Assembly: GCF_000023465.1 (NCBI RefSeq)
Contig: NC_014041.1
Span: 4,455,501-4,519,500 of the forward strand
Origin: Zunongwangia profunda SM-A87
Lineage (GTDB): Bacteria > Bacteroidota > Bacteroidia > Flavobacteriales > Flavobacteriaceae
DNA length: 64,000 nucleotides
Reading direction: 5' to 3'
The notes beneath the pieces were generated by a model. It ran no database searches, was not told the origin of the DNA, and worked only from the letters and a program-made list of their open reading frames with translations. How positions within the stretch are numbered: position 1 is the first letter of the stretch; every line of letters starts with the position of its first letter. This document shows, piece by piece, positions 1 to 8,596 of this stretch. The translations under genes were made by a program, and so were the position numbers.

Positions 1-806
1 AATCGCTCTCTATGTTTTTTGAGGTAATTCTTTTTATCATCACCTTCTAAACCTATCCGTATAACTTTACCACCTTCACCTACATAATTATTGATATAAC
101 TAATGGGGTCACTTTCATAGGTTGCGACTAAATCCATAAGTTCCTTCTTTTTAATTTCCTTATATTCCTCCGGAAAAATTTTATACGCTAAAGGAGTAGA
201 TAATTCTTCGAAACCTTTAAATTCAAAGACATATTCAGCATCGCTATCCTGTAGCTCCAAAATTAATCCGGGTAATCCTGAAAATTTATAGGGCCCATCT
301 GTAAGCGGAATTTCCGGAGTGAACCACGCCGTATAATCACGCCCTGCAAAACTTATAGTTGCTTTTTGTGCCTGATACCCTGAGATTTCCTTGGTCTCAG
401 CTTGTATCTCCCAATTTAATTGATCCATAGGCTGCGAATAATATAGTTTATCACTTATCAGCTTAATTCCGTACCCCATTTTATTATCTGATTTATCTTT
501 AAACACACGATAATTAAATTCGGTCTTCGCGGCCTCCGTTTTACTTTTCCATCGTTCAGATCCAATATCGGCAAGGTTTACGTTAACAGACATAGAGTCT
601 TTTAAAGCTGCTCCTTTACTTAAAAACAGAGATGATTCATTATTAGCAAAAAGCCACATAGTTTCTGATTTACTGGACTCCAGATCGGTAGAATCCAGTT
701 TAAAAGTAAGCGTGTAGGTCACCCGGTAATTTAGGTCATCTTGAGCCTGAACCTCAAAAAAATTGAAGACTAAAAAACTTAAAGCAATGATAATTTTATT
801 ATTCAT
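1..806 (-). CDS. GLPGLI family protein (3' end cut by window edge)
   Basis: The minus-strand frame starts at an ATG at 804-806 and is open to base 1, so the C-terminus is missing. A second in-frame ATG at 810-812 would add two residues. The protein begins with a hydrophobic signal peptide ending near VQAQ, so it is exported. About 170 residues in, it carries the motif FSGLPGLILEL, which defines the GLPGLI family (TIGR01200) of Bacteroidota. The family has no established biochemical role; members are secreted or periplasmic proteins of roughly 250-300 residues, so little is probably lost here. It is divergent from the SLC13 gene, with about 150 bases between them. Confidence 0.85.
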   Translation of the reverse strand, partial: MNNKIIIALSFLVFNFFEVQAQDDLNYRVTYTLTFKLDSTDLESSKSETMWLFANNESSLFLSKGAALKDSMSVNVNLADIGSERWKSKTEAAKTEFNYRVFKDKSDNKMGYGIKLISDKLYYSQPMDQLNWEIQAETKEISGYQAQKATISFAGRDYTAWFTPEIPLTDGPYKFSGLPGLILELQDSDAEYVFEFKGFEELSTPLAYKIFPEEYKEIKKKELMDLVATYESDPISYINNYVGEGGKVIRIGLEGDDKKNYLKKHRER

Positions 807-964
807 AAGCATAGTTGATTGATTTCTATCACAATATCTAATATTAAATCTAACCATGCAATTTTTAAACTATTTTTTTAGTAATAAAACTAATTTAATA
901 GTAATAAATAGGATTATCGTCTTGTTCAGAAAATATTTATCTTCCCACCGATAATAAATCAAAA

Positions 965-2443
965 ATGAACAGTAGTCTTAAACGCATAATTTTAATTGCC
1001 GGTCCATTAATTTTTGCAATATTTCAATTTTTGCAGCCACCCGAAGGAATGACGCCTGAAGCTTTTCATGTATTAGCCATAACGATTTGGATGGCCATTT
1101 GGTGGGTTACTGAAATTATCCCTATTGCTGCAAGTGCATTACTACCTATAGTGCTTTTTCCCTTAAGCGGAGCTTTGGATATTGGACTCACTACTGCTTC
1201 TTACGGCCATAAATATGTATTTTTATACATGGGTGGTTTTTTTATCGCTGTAGCTATTGAAAAATGGAATTTACACCGCCGAATTGCCCTAAACATCATC
1301 AATTTAATTGGTACTAACATCAAGTTTATCATTCTTGGATTTATGGTGGCTACCGCATTTTTATCGATGTGGATCTCGAATACCGCAACCTCTGTAATGA
1401 TGTTACCAATTGGCACCGCGATAATTTCTCAGCTAAAAGACAATCCCCAAACCAGTGAAAACGAAAATAAGACCTTTGGGAAAGCACTCATGTTAGCTAT
1501 CGCTTACAGTGCTTCTATTGGAGGAATTGGAACCTTAATCGGCACACCTCCAAACCTTGTTTTCGCTGGGATCGTAGAAGAATTATATGGAATTGAAATT
1601 AGCTTTGTTAAATGGGCGCTTTTGGGAATGCCCATCTCCATTCTGCTTTTATTTTTTTGCTGGAAATATATTACCAGCATCGCCTTTACGTTTAAACAAA
1701 AGGAATTTCCCGGTGGAAAAACCGAAATTAAAAGATTACTTACCGAATTAGGTAAAATAAGCACACAGGAAAAACGTATTCTTGTCGTTTTTGTATTTAC
1801 TGCAGTGTGTTGGATTACCCGTTCATTTTTTCTCGAAAAATTTTTACCGAATATAGATGATACAATTATTGCCATGACGGCAGGCATATTATTATTCTTA
1901 ATTCCGTCTGGAAAAAACAAAGAGAAACAAAAACAGCTGTTAACTTGGGAAGAAGCTGTAAAAATTCCATGGGGAATTATATTGCTTTTTGGCGGCGGGA
2001 TGGCACTAGCAAAGGCTTTTAGCGATACGGGATTAGCAAACTGGATTGGCGAGCAACTGGTAAATCTTGAAAATTTACCGTTATTTTTACTCATCCTGAT
2101 CTTAGTAGCATCTGTAAACTTTTTGACTGAAGTGACTTCTAACCTCGCGACAACCGCCATGCTATTACCCATTCTGGCACCCATGGCGCTAGCACTACAC
2201 CTGCATCCTTATTTTTTAATGGTTGCCGCTACTTTAGCTGCCAGCTGCGCTTTTATGCTCCCTGTTGCCACACCGCCTAATGCGGTGGTATTTGGATCTG
2301 GCTACTTAAAAATTGCCGATATGATGAAAACAGGCTTTTGGTTAAATATCTTATCTATTTTAATCATCAGCCTGATCATTTATTTTGCTTTACCATTCAT
2401 CTGGGACTTTGATCCTTATACCATCCCGAAAATCTTTAAATAG
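965..2443 (+). CDS. SLC13/DASS-type sodium:anion symporter
   Basis: The 492-residue protein is almost entirely membrane segments. It has the two re-entrant-loop signatures of the divalent anion:sodium symporter family: an SNT motif at residues 138-140 followed by ATSVMMLPIG, and a second SN at 392-393 followed by LATTAMLLPI. Each is followed by a TPPN motif (about 194-197 and 433-436). Family members carry dicarboxylates, citrate or sulfate into the cytoplasm with sodium; the substrate cannot be read from sequence. The ATG start lies just upstream of the first membrane helix. The gene ends directly against the convergent sialidase-fold gene, with no intergenic base between their stop codons. 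Confidence 0.9.
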   Translation: MNSSLKRIILIAGPLIFAIFQFLQPPEGMTPEAFHVLAITIWMAIWWVTEIIPIAASALLPIVLFPLSGALDIGLTTASYGHKYVFLYMGGFFIAVAIEKWNLHRRIALNIINLIGTNIKFIILGFMVATAFLSMWISNTATSVMMLPIGTAIISQLKDNPQTSENENKTFGKALMLAIAYSASIGGIGTLIGTPPNLVFAGIVEELYGIEISFVKWALLGMPISILLLFFCWKYITSIAFTFKQKEFPGGKTEIKRLLTELGKISTQEKRILVVFVFTAVCWITRSFFLEKFLPNIDDTIIAMTAGILLFLIPSGKNKEKQKQLLTWEEAVKIPWGIILLFGGGMALAKAFSDTGLANWIGEQLVNLENLPLFLLILILVASVNFLTEVTSNLATTAMLLPILAPMALALHLHPYFLMVAATLAASCAFMLPVATPPNAVVFGSGYLKIADMMKTGFWLNILSILIISLIIYFALPFIWDFDPYTIPKIFK

Positions 2444-2450
2444 TTAACTA
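2441..2450. other. 10-bp palindrome holding both convergent stop codons
   Basis: TAGTTAACTA is a perfect palindrome. It contains the TAG stop of the plus-strand symporter (2441-2443) and the TAA stop of the minus-strand sialidase-fold gene (2446-2444). It is short and has no T-tract, so termination activity is doubtful. It does show that the two genes are packed with no spacer. Confidence 0.5.
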
Positions 2451-3481
2451 GCACGCTTCAATCTAAAATATTTGATCTTTTCCCTGTCATAGGTATAGGT
2501 GATATAAATTTCACCATTTTCCGTCTGAATTATGGCAGGGTAGCTGTATTCTCCTTTTTCTTGATTTTCTAATTTTAATATATCCTGCCAATGTTCACCG
2601 TCTTTTGAATAGGCAAGATAAAGCTTACTTCTACCTTCCCACCAATTATCACCACTTGCCATAGGATTATAAACCATCAGGAATCCGCCGTTTATAAGAC
2701 TTACAGCATCGATACCCGAATTGGGGTTTGCCAATTCAGATTTACTGAAATCACTCCAGGTTTCTCCATTATCTATACTGGTGCTTTCTAAAACTGCATC
2801 CTGATCGCTTCTGAAAAAAGCTTTTAAATTTCCGTTTTGAAGCTGAACGATACTAGGCTGAATAACTTTATATGCTGAATTCTCGTTGACCGGAACTTTT
2901 CTCCAGGTTTTACCGTAATCATCTGAAATTTCCATATGTGCCTTCCAAATTTCACCATCCTGAAGTTCTTCGCTGGACGGACTTACAATTCGGCCATTTT
3001 TAAGCTGAATTGGCTTATTTTTTATAGGTCCAAGAATATCTTCAGGAAGCATTTTTTTCTCACTCCAGGTTTTCCCGTGATCTGTTGAAATTTTATAAGC
3101 ACCCCACCAGGTTGAAGGAGAAGGGCCTATTTTATAGAATAAAAATAGTTTATTATTTGTTTTAAACAACACGGGATTCCAGGTAGGATAACTTAGTGTA
3201 TCGCTTTGATAGCCAGTCGCTACTTTTTTAGGAGAGGACCAGCCGGATACTGTTTTTATACTGGTATAAATGCTAACATCGGGATGTCTTTCGTGCGTTC
3301 CGCCAAACCAGGCAGCGATTATATCACCGTTTTCCAACTCTTCAATAGTTGATGCATGAGCAGAAGGAAAACTAGCTTTCGTATAAATAAAACCAGAATC
3401 CAAAACTTTAAATTTCACGTTTTGCTGCGCACTTATCTTTAGACTAAAAAATACGACTAAAACAACAAATCTCGCTTTCAT
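2444..3481 (-). CDS. Secreted sialidase-fold (BNR repeat) protein
   Basis: This 345-residue protein has a signal peptide ending around ISAQQ. It carries four Asp-box-like repeats, S-x-D-x-G-x-T-W, at about residues 132-139, 186-193, 235-242 and, degenerate, 292-298. These mark a six-bladed beta-propeller of the sialidase superfamily (BNR_2, PF13088). The N-terminal WFGGTHE (58-64) is typical of this exported Bacteroidota group, and no classical FRIP motif is visible. True exo-sialidase activity (GH33) is therefore uncertain; related propellers act on other sugars. It lies beyond two terminators from the upstream CAZyme operon, so it is probably transcribed separately. A role in removing terminal acidic sugars from glycans would fit the neighbours but is inference. 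Confidence 0.75.
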   Translation of the reverse strand: MKARFVVLVVFFSLKISAQQNVKFKVLDSGFIYTKASFPSAHASTIEELENGDIIAAWFGGTHERHPDVSIYTSIKTVSGWSSPKKVATGYQSDTLSYPTWNPVLFKTNNKLFLFYKIGPSPSTWWGAYKISTDHGKTWSEKKMLPEDILGPIKNKPIQLKNGRIVSPSSEELQDGEIWKAHMEISDDYGKTWRKVPVNENSAYKVIQPSIVQLQNGNLKAFFRSDQDAVLESTSIDNGETWSDFSKSELANPNSGIDAVSLINGGFLMVYNPMASGDNWWEGRSKLYLAYSKDGEHWQDILKLENQEKGEYSYPAIIQTENGEIYITYTYDREKIKYFRLKRAS

Positions 3482-3540
3482 AATTCAGAAAAAGTAAACT
3501 TCCCCAGAACAATGGGGTATTATTATAACATTATTTTTTA

Positions 3541-3597
3541 TTTCGAGGCATCCCGATAGCAGGACGGGAACGCAGTATTTCATCTCGATCATCGAGT
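3541..3597. repeat. Degenerate REP-like palindromic element
   Basis: The stretch holds nested inverted repeats: TCCCG (3551-3555) with CGGGA (3565-3569), and CTCGAT (3584-3589) with ATCGAG (3591-3596). Its outline, TTTCGAGG followed by a hairpin and then TTTCATCTCGA, resembles the longer element at 25821-25906. It may be a decayed member of the same dispersed family. It lies in the gene-free region between the sialidase-fold gene and the CAZyme operon. Confidence 0.4.
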
Positions 3598-3604
3598 AAA
3601 AAAA

Positions 3605-3631
3605 GGGAAGAGGTAAACTACTCCTCTTCCC
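3605..3631 (-). terminator. Intrinsic terminator 2 of the GH35-end operon
   Basis: GGGAAGAGG (3605-3613) pairs perfectly with CCTCTTCCC (3623-3631) across a 9-base loop. On the minus strand the stem is followed immediately by seven Ts (complement of 3598-3604). This is the second of two tandem rho-independent terminators downstream of the GH35 gene. It would prevent read-through into the sialidase-fold gene. Confidence 0.8.
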
Positions 3632-3680
3632 TAACAATTGAAACAAACTTACACTTACTTAAAATTCAATTTTTATCTAA

Positions 3681-3701
3681 GCTTTTTTTTAAAAAAAAAG
3701 C
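3681..3701. repeat. GC-capped oligo-T/oligo-A palindrome
   Basis: GC followed by eight Ts, then nine As followed by GC, forms a near-perfect palindrome between the two terminators. It could form a weak hairpin on either strand or be a bend or slippage-prone tract. No function is assigned. Confidence 0.4.
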
Positions 3702-3732
3702 AGGCATATCTTAAATTCCATTTTTAAAAAAA

Positions 3733-3758
3733 GGAAGGAGGATGGCGGTCCTCCTTCC
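3733..3758 (-). terminator. Intrinsic terminator 1 of the GH35-end operon
   Basis: A perfect 10-bp stem, GGAAGGAGGA (3733-3742) with TCCTCCTTCC (3749-3758), has a 6-base loop. On the minus strand it is followed by seven Ts (complement of 3726-3732). It lies 44 bases after the GH35 stop codon and is a textbook rho-independent terminator for the operon that begins at susC. Confidence 0.9.
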
Positions 3759-3802
3759 ACTGTCAAACAAACTATTCACTTTAAGTGAACTTACATGAAG
3801 AC

Positions 3803-5653
3803 TTATTGAGACAAGCTGTCCAAAATCGGTTTCTCTAAACCTGAAATTGTCGATTTTGGGTCTTCATTTAGCTGCTCTAAAATTGTAATCGTATTTCCTT
3901 TCTCTTTTAACCAGCATCCCGGCAAATAAAGTGTTTGCTGCGGACCAACTTTCCAATAACGACCAAGATGATGACCATTTACGAAAACTATTCCTTTACC
4001 CCACTTTTGCATATCCAAAAATGTATCTCCTATTTCTTCTAGATCAAAATTGCCTGAATACAATACCGGTAACCCATTTTTGATTTCCTGCTCATTGCTT
4101 AACGCTGGCGCACTATCAAATGGAGCTTTGTACATCTCCCAACCACCAGAAATCTCGTAATCGTTAATACTTACCGCTTTAATAATTCCCTTTTTATTTT
4201 TGGTCATTTTTGCTCCATAATTAATACGCCCCATGTTCTCAACCAGGATTTCTAAAGTTCCGTTAAAAGGAATTTTAATATCCATTTCGTATTCATTATA
4301 CATACGGTTTAGTTTCCCTACATATTTACCGTTCACATAGACTGTGGCATAATCCCGCAACCCGGGAATTTGCAACTTCCCGGTAATGGGCTGTGTAAAT
4401 TTTTTACGATACAACACATAACCATAGCCCTGATCAAGTGCTTCAAAACTCATCGGCGCATCAGCTATCACAGGTTTCGATGCTTTGATAACATCGAGTG
4501 CACTTTGCTTTTTATTTAGTTTAATTTCTGGAATGGATATCACCGGAATTTGTTTTGGAATTTCAGGAATATCATATGCCACATATTCCTTCATCAATTT
4601 TCTAATTGCCCTATATTTTGGCGTTGCCCATCCGGCTTCAGAAATTGGTGCATCATAATCATAACTGGTGATATCAGGTTGTATATCATGATCGTCGTTA
4701 TAATTGGCGCCACTGGTAAACCCAAAATTGGTTCCGCCATGCACCATATAAAAGTTAAAATCTACATCGTTCTTAAGATATACTTCCGTTTGCTTGGCAA
4801 TTGCTTCGGCACTAATCTTATTAAACGGTTCTGCCCAGTGATCCAGCCATCCAGGATAGAACTCAGCAACCATATAAGGACCTTCTCCGTTGTGATATTC
4901 ATTTACCGCTTTTTTAAGGTTGGCAACATTATTCTCTCCGTTTGCGGTGGGTAATACCCCGTCTATCGCTCCTCCCTTAAACAACCATGTTCCATCTGAG
5001 GTAAAAAAAGGACCGTCCAAACCAGAATCTTTGAGCATGTCAAAGATTTTTTGTTTGTAGGCTTTATGGTCTTCAGTTGAAATATCTTCTCGTTGTGCCA
5101 CAAAAGACCCAAATTCATTTTCAGCCTGTACCATAATTACATTTCCTCCATTACTAGCCTGAAATGGTTTGACCTGAGTAGCAAACTCGTTAATATATGT
5201 ACGACAGGAATCCAAAAAAGCCGGGTTATTTTGACGAATTTTAAGATCCGGGTTCTTTTGAAGCCACCACGGATAACCTCCAAATTCCCATTCGGCACAC
5301 GCATAAGGTCCGGGGCGAAGAATTACGAACAGGCCTTCTTCTTTAGCCATTTTTATAAACTCCGGCAGATTTTTATTTCCTGAGGTCCAATCCCATTTTC
5401 CCGGTGCTGTATTATGGTAATTCCAAAAAACATAAGTATTCACAGCATTTAAACCTAAAGCTTTTATCATTTGCAGGCGATGCCGCCAATAAGCCTTTGG
5501 AATTCTAGCATAATGCATTTCTCCTGCATAAATGTGTATGGGCTCTCCTTTATACTTAAAATTACCATCTTCAATTTTAAAAACCTCATCTTGCGCCTGC
5601 GTCGTATTAACGGCAAGGCAAAAAAGAAGAATGAGTTTTGCTAAAAATCGCAT
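3803..5653 (-). CDS. GH35 beta-galactosidase
   Basis: This 616-residue secreted enzyme has a signal peptide (cleavage near TTQAQ) and a TIM-barrel with the GH35 signatures. NTYVFWNYH is at about 72-80, the acid/base Glu180 sits in AENEFGSF, and the nucleophile Glu264 sits in MVAEFYPGW. The C-terminal 250 residues match the jelly-roll domains usual in GH35. GH35 enzymes remove terminal beta-galactose, in several cases beta-1,3-linked. It is the last gene of the susC operon, 5 bases after a GH29 fucosidase gene. That pairing suits a Gal/Fuc-decorated (Lewis-type) glycan; the exact linkage is inference. Confidence 0.93.
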   Translation of the reverse strand: MRFLAKLILLFCLAVNTTQAQDEVFKIEDGNFKYKGEPIHIYAGEMHYARIPKAYWRHRLQMIKALGLNAVNTYVFWNYHNTAPGKWDWTSGNKNLPEFIKMAKEEGLFVILRPGPYACAEWEFGGYPWWLQKNPDLKIRQNNPAFLDSCRTYINEFATQVKPFQASNGGNVIMVQAENEFGSFVAQREDISTEDHKAYKQKIFDMLKDSGLDGPFFTSDGTWLFKGGAIDGVLPTANGENNVANLKKAVNEYHNGEGPYMVAEFYPGWLDHWAEPFNKISAEAIAKQTEVYLKNDVDFNFYMVHGGTNFGFTSGANYNDDHDIQPDITSYDYDAPISEAGWATPKYRAIRKLMKEYVAYDIPEIPKQIPVISIPEIKLNKKQSALDVIKASKPVIADAPMSFEALDQGYGYVLYRKKFTQPITGKLQIPGLRDYATVYVNGKYVGKLNRMYNEYEMDIKIPFNGTLEILVENMGRINYGAKMTKNKKGIIKAVSINDYEISGGWEMYKAPFDSAPALSNEQEIKNGLPVLYSGNFDLEEIGDTFLDMQKWGKGIVFVNGHHLGRYWKVGPQQTLYLPGCWLKEKGNTITILEQLNEDPKSTISGLEKPILDSLSQ

Positions 5654-5658
5654 CGACC

Positions 5659-7119
5659 TTAATAAATTTCAAGATTACTAATTACAGGGGTAGCTTTTGC
5701 TGCCTCAAACTCAATTTTAATCGCTGTCGTTTCTACGGAAGGAATTTCAAGTATTCTTTTGTAACCAATCGTAGTGCCTTCAGCAACTTGCTCCCATTCA
5801 CCATCGATCATTGCTGCAATATGAAACTTTTCTACGCGTTGTCCTAATGCTATATTTTCCTGTAATAGTACAAAATTAACCGTTTTAGCAGAATCAAACA
5901 TAATCTCTACGGAAGAGTCGATTATTCCCTCATCGGTCACCCAATAGGTATCGGCATTGTCATCAATTAAATTGGACGGAGCGTAAGCTTCTGACTTACC
6001 TCTATAATTACTTGCCGAAATTTTTGCATTTTTGGTTAAATTTTCAGCAAAAACACTATCAAGAATTTTTCGCATCCCTAACAAAGAAGCCACATCATTT
6101 TCATGAAACTGCCCTCTCTGATCTGGCGGAATATTAAGCAACAAAGTAGAACCTCTTCCTACGGATTGCAGATACGTCGTAAATAACTCTTTTGGCGACT
6201 TAACTAAAGAATCTTCTTCCTTATGATAAAACCAACCCGGGCGGATGGAAGTATTCACCTCAGCTGGAATCCAATCTGTACCATCTTCAGAGCCTGTTTG
6301 CAAAATATCCCCAATCCCTGGTTTCCCGGCATAAAGGGTATCTGGAGTTATGATATTCCAGTTTGTTGTTCCTCCTACCCCATCTTCGTTACCTACCCAA
6401 CGCAAATCTGGACCGGCATCACTAAAAAATAATACTGCAGGCTGCATTTCTTCCACCATTGCCAAAGTTGTTGGCCAGTCGTAATAATTTTGTTTATCGA
6501 TCCTACGTTCCTCATTAGCGCCGCCATAATATCCATCACCACCATTGGCGCCGTCAAACCACATCTCGAAGATATCACCGTAGTTTGTAAACACTTCTTT
6601 TAATTGATTGCGGTAATATTCTACATAGGATGCCTCACCATAATCCTCACGATTACGATCCCATGGTGAAAGATAAATACCGAATTTAAGACCATGCACT
6701 CTAGCCGATTCTGCAACCTCCTTTACTAAATCTCCCTTACCATCTTTATACGGTGAATTTGCGATATCATGTTCGGTATAATCTGAAGGGAAAAGCGCGA
6801 AACCATCATGATGCTTTGCCGTTAAGATCACTCCTTTAAAACCTGCTTTTTGCAATGTCTCCATCCATTGATCTACATCAAGGTCTGTTGGATTGAAAAT
6901 TTCAGGAGATTCGTCTCCATATCCCCATTCCTTACCGGTAAACGTATTGGTTGTAAAATGAATAAATGCATTCATTTCCATATCATGCCAAGCCAGTTGT
7001 TCTTTACTTGGCGTTGGACCAATAGCCTGTGGTGCTTTTACTTCCTGTTTTTCCTGGCAGGCAAATAAAAGACTGGCCATACCAATAGTTGCAATAGTTT
7101 TATTTAGATTTTTAATCAT
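5659..7119 (-). CDS. GH29 alpha-L-fucosidase with C-terminal discoidin-like domain (lipoprotein)
   Basis: The protein is 486 residues long with a lipobox ending at Cys21 (SLLFAC), so it is probably anchored in a membrane. The GH29 barrel shows AKHHDGF (101-107) and the nucleophile Asp189 in EMWFDGANG. From about residue 355 to the end there is an F5/8 type C (CBM32-like) beta-sandwich. The opening (WHDMEMNAFIHF) and domain layout resemble the GH29-B subfamily, whose characterised members cut alpha-1,3/1,4-fucose in Lewis-type structures. That subfamily call is by eye. It lies between a second GH29 gene and GH35, with 7- and 5-base gaps, in one operon. Confidence 0.92.
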   Translation of the reverse strand: MIKNLNKTIATIGMASLLFACQEKQEVKAPQAIGPTPSKEQLAWHDMEMNAFIHFTTNTFTGKEWGYGDESPEIFNPTDLDVDQWMETLQKAGFKGVILTAKHHDGFALFPSDYTEHDIANSPYKDGKGDLVKEVAESARVHGLKFGIYLSPWDRNREDYGEASYVEYYRNQLKEVFTNYGDIFEMWFDGANGGDGYYGGANEERRIDKQNYYDWPTTLAMVEEMQPAVLFFSDAGPDLRWVGNEDGVGGTTNWNIITPDTLYAGKPGIGDILQTGSEDGTDWIPAEVNTSIRPGWFYHKEEDSLVKSPKELFTTYLQSVGRGSTLLLNIPPDQRGQFHENDVASLLGMRKILDSVFAENLTKNAKISASNYRGKSEAYAPSNLIDDNADTYWVTDEGIIDSSVEIMFDSAKTVNFVLLQENIALGQRVEKFHIAAMIDGEWEQVAEGTTIGYKRILEIPSVETTAIKIEFEAAKATPVISNLEIY

Positions 7120-7126
7120 ATCTTTA

Positions 7127-8581
7127 TTAATTTTCTATTGAAAATGCAATTCCTGAACTATTTTTTCTCGAACGAATTTCCTTCGGAAGGCTAATTTCTA
7201 CTTTCCCATCTTTAAGTTTAAAATCAACTTTCTTTCCGGTTTCCAGTAACTTGATTTTAGCGTTTTCTGAAGGTAAATTTTTACTAAAACTTATAGTTTT
7301 TGGTAGAGATTCTCCATCTTCAAACATTGCTATAGCAAAAGTTTTCTTAGCATTTTGAGTAAAATAAATGTTCCCGTCCTGGTAATCATCAATGGCATGC
7401 GTATCATAGATTGCTTCTCCATTTTTATTCAGCCACACACCTATTTCTTCTAATTTTGCTACTACTTCCAGTGGTAAAGTACCGTCTGGTTGGGGGCCTA
7501 CCCCCAGAAGCATATTTCCGCCCTTAGCTACCACTTCTACAAGATTTTGGATAACTTTGGTAGATGATTTAAAAGGATCGTTAGGCACATAGCCCCAGTT
7601 GTTACCTAATGGCAAACAACTTTCCCATGGATTATCTAATTTGGTTTCAGGAATCTTACGCTCTGGTGTTTGGTAATTCTCATAAGGTCCATGAACTGTA
7701 CGGTCTGCAAAAATAATCCCTGGTTGCTTCTCTCTTGCCATTGCGGCTATTTTAGGCATATCGATCTCCTGACTAAAATCCGGAATTGGTGCTCCCCAGG
7801 CTCTAACTTCATCGTTTACGGTTTCTTTTGGTCGCACCCAACCGCCATCCAACCAAAGAATATCTACACTACCATAATCCGTCATTAACTCTTCTATCTG
7901 GTTATAAGTAAATTCTTTAAACTTGTTCCAACGCCAATCGTATTTCTCGATATCATAATTTGCGTTTCTATTAGGAGTAGCGTATTTATCCCACCAGAAA
8001 TATTGCGAATGCCAATCGGGTTTAGAATAGTAAGCTCCAATCATAAAATCTTTTTTTCTAAAGGCTTCAAAAACATATTTTGCCACATTTGCCTTTGGAT
8101 GATTTTGGAAAGGACCATTAGTGATCTTATAATCAGTTTGCTGGGTATCAAACATATTAAATCCATCGTGATGCTTGGTCGTAAAAACTACATACTTCAT
8201 TCCGGCTGCTTCTGCAGCATCAGCCCAACTATCAGGATCAAAATTTACCGGATTAAAGATTTTATCTAAATTCCAGTACCATTTCTTATAATCATTATAG
8301 GCAATGGTGCTATCACGCTCTATCCAATCTTCAGAGCATAAGTTCCAGCTCTCCATAATTCCTGGCACAGCGTAAACGCCCCAGTGGATTAGCATTCCGA
8401 ATTTTTGATCGCCCCATTTATCCAATTTCCCCAGAACCTTCGGATCTGAGGGAGCAATATATTCTTCAGAGCGACCATGTACACCGTGCTCGTCCTCTTC
8501 CTGTTTTTGCCCTTGCAGCGTCTGTACACTAATAAGAACTACCAGTACTAAAAATGATTTTAAGGTATTGAATTTCGACAT
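7127..8581 (-). CDS. GH29 alpha-L-fucosidase (second, non-paralogous type)
   Basis: This secreted 484-residue enzyme has a signal peptide ending near LQGQ. Motifs are FGMLIHWG (61-68), TKHHDGF (135-141) and the nucleophile Asp245 in ILWLDGGW. The long insert with aromatic residues (about 188-230) and the lack of a discoidin domain separate it from the neighbouring fucosidase. It looks like GH29-A. Two different fucosidases side by side suggest two fucose linkages in the substrate, for example an antennal and a core fucose. It shares the operon with GH3 upstream (15-base gap) and GH29 downstream (7-base gap). Confidence 0.92.
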   Translation of the reverse strand: MSKFNTLKSFLVLVVLISVQTLQGQKQEEDEHGVHGRSEEYIAPSDPKVLGKLDKWGDQKFGMLIHWGVYAVPGIMESWNLCSEDWIERDSTIAYNDYKKWYWNLDKIFNPVNFDPDSWADAAEAAGMKYVVFTTKHHDGFNMFDTQQTDYKITNGPFQNHPKANVAKYVFEAFRKKDFMIGAYYSKPDWHSQYFWWDKYATPNRNANYDIEKYDWRWNKFKEFTYNQIEELMTDYGSVDILWLDGGWVRPKETVNDEVRAWGAPIPDFSQEIDMPKIAAMAREKQPGIIFADRTVHGPYENYQTPERKIPETKLDNPWESCLPLGNNWGYVPNDPFKSSTKVIQNLVEVVAKGGNMLLGVGPQPDGTLPLEVVAKLEEIGVWLNKNGEAIYDTHAIDDYQDGNIYFTQNAKKTFAIAMFEDGESLPKTISFSKNLPSENAKIKLLETGKKVDFKLKDGKVEISLPKEIRSRKNSSGIAFSIEN

Positions 8582-8596
8582 TCGTGAGTTTATTTT

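Noticed and set aside
1504..2184. 226-codon minus-strand ORF
   Set aside because: It is fully antisense to the SLC13 symporter, whose motifs are clear. Its translation is Ser/Pro/Lys-rich with no recognisable domain, so it is a shadow frame.
3541..3758. CRISPR array
   Set aside because: Several hairpins lie close together, but their sequences differ and there are no equal-length repeats or spacers. No cas gene is in the window.
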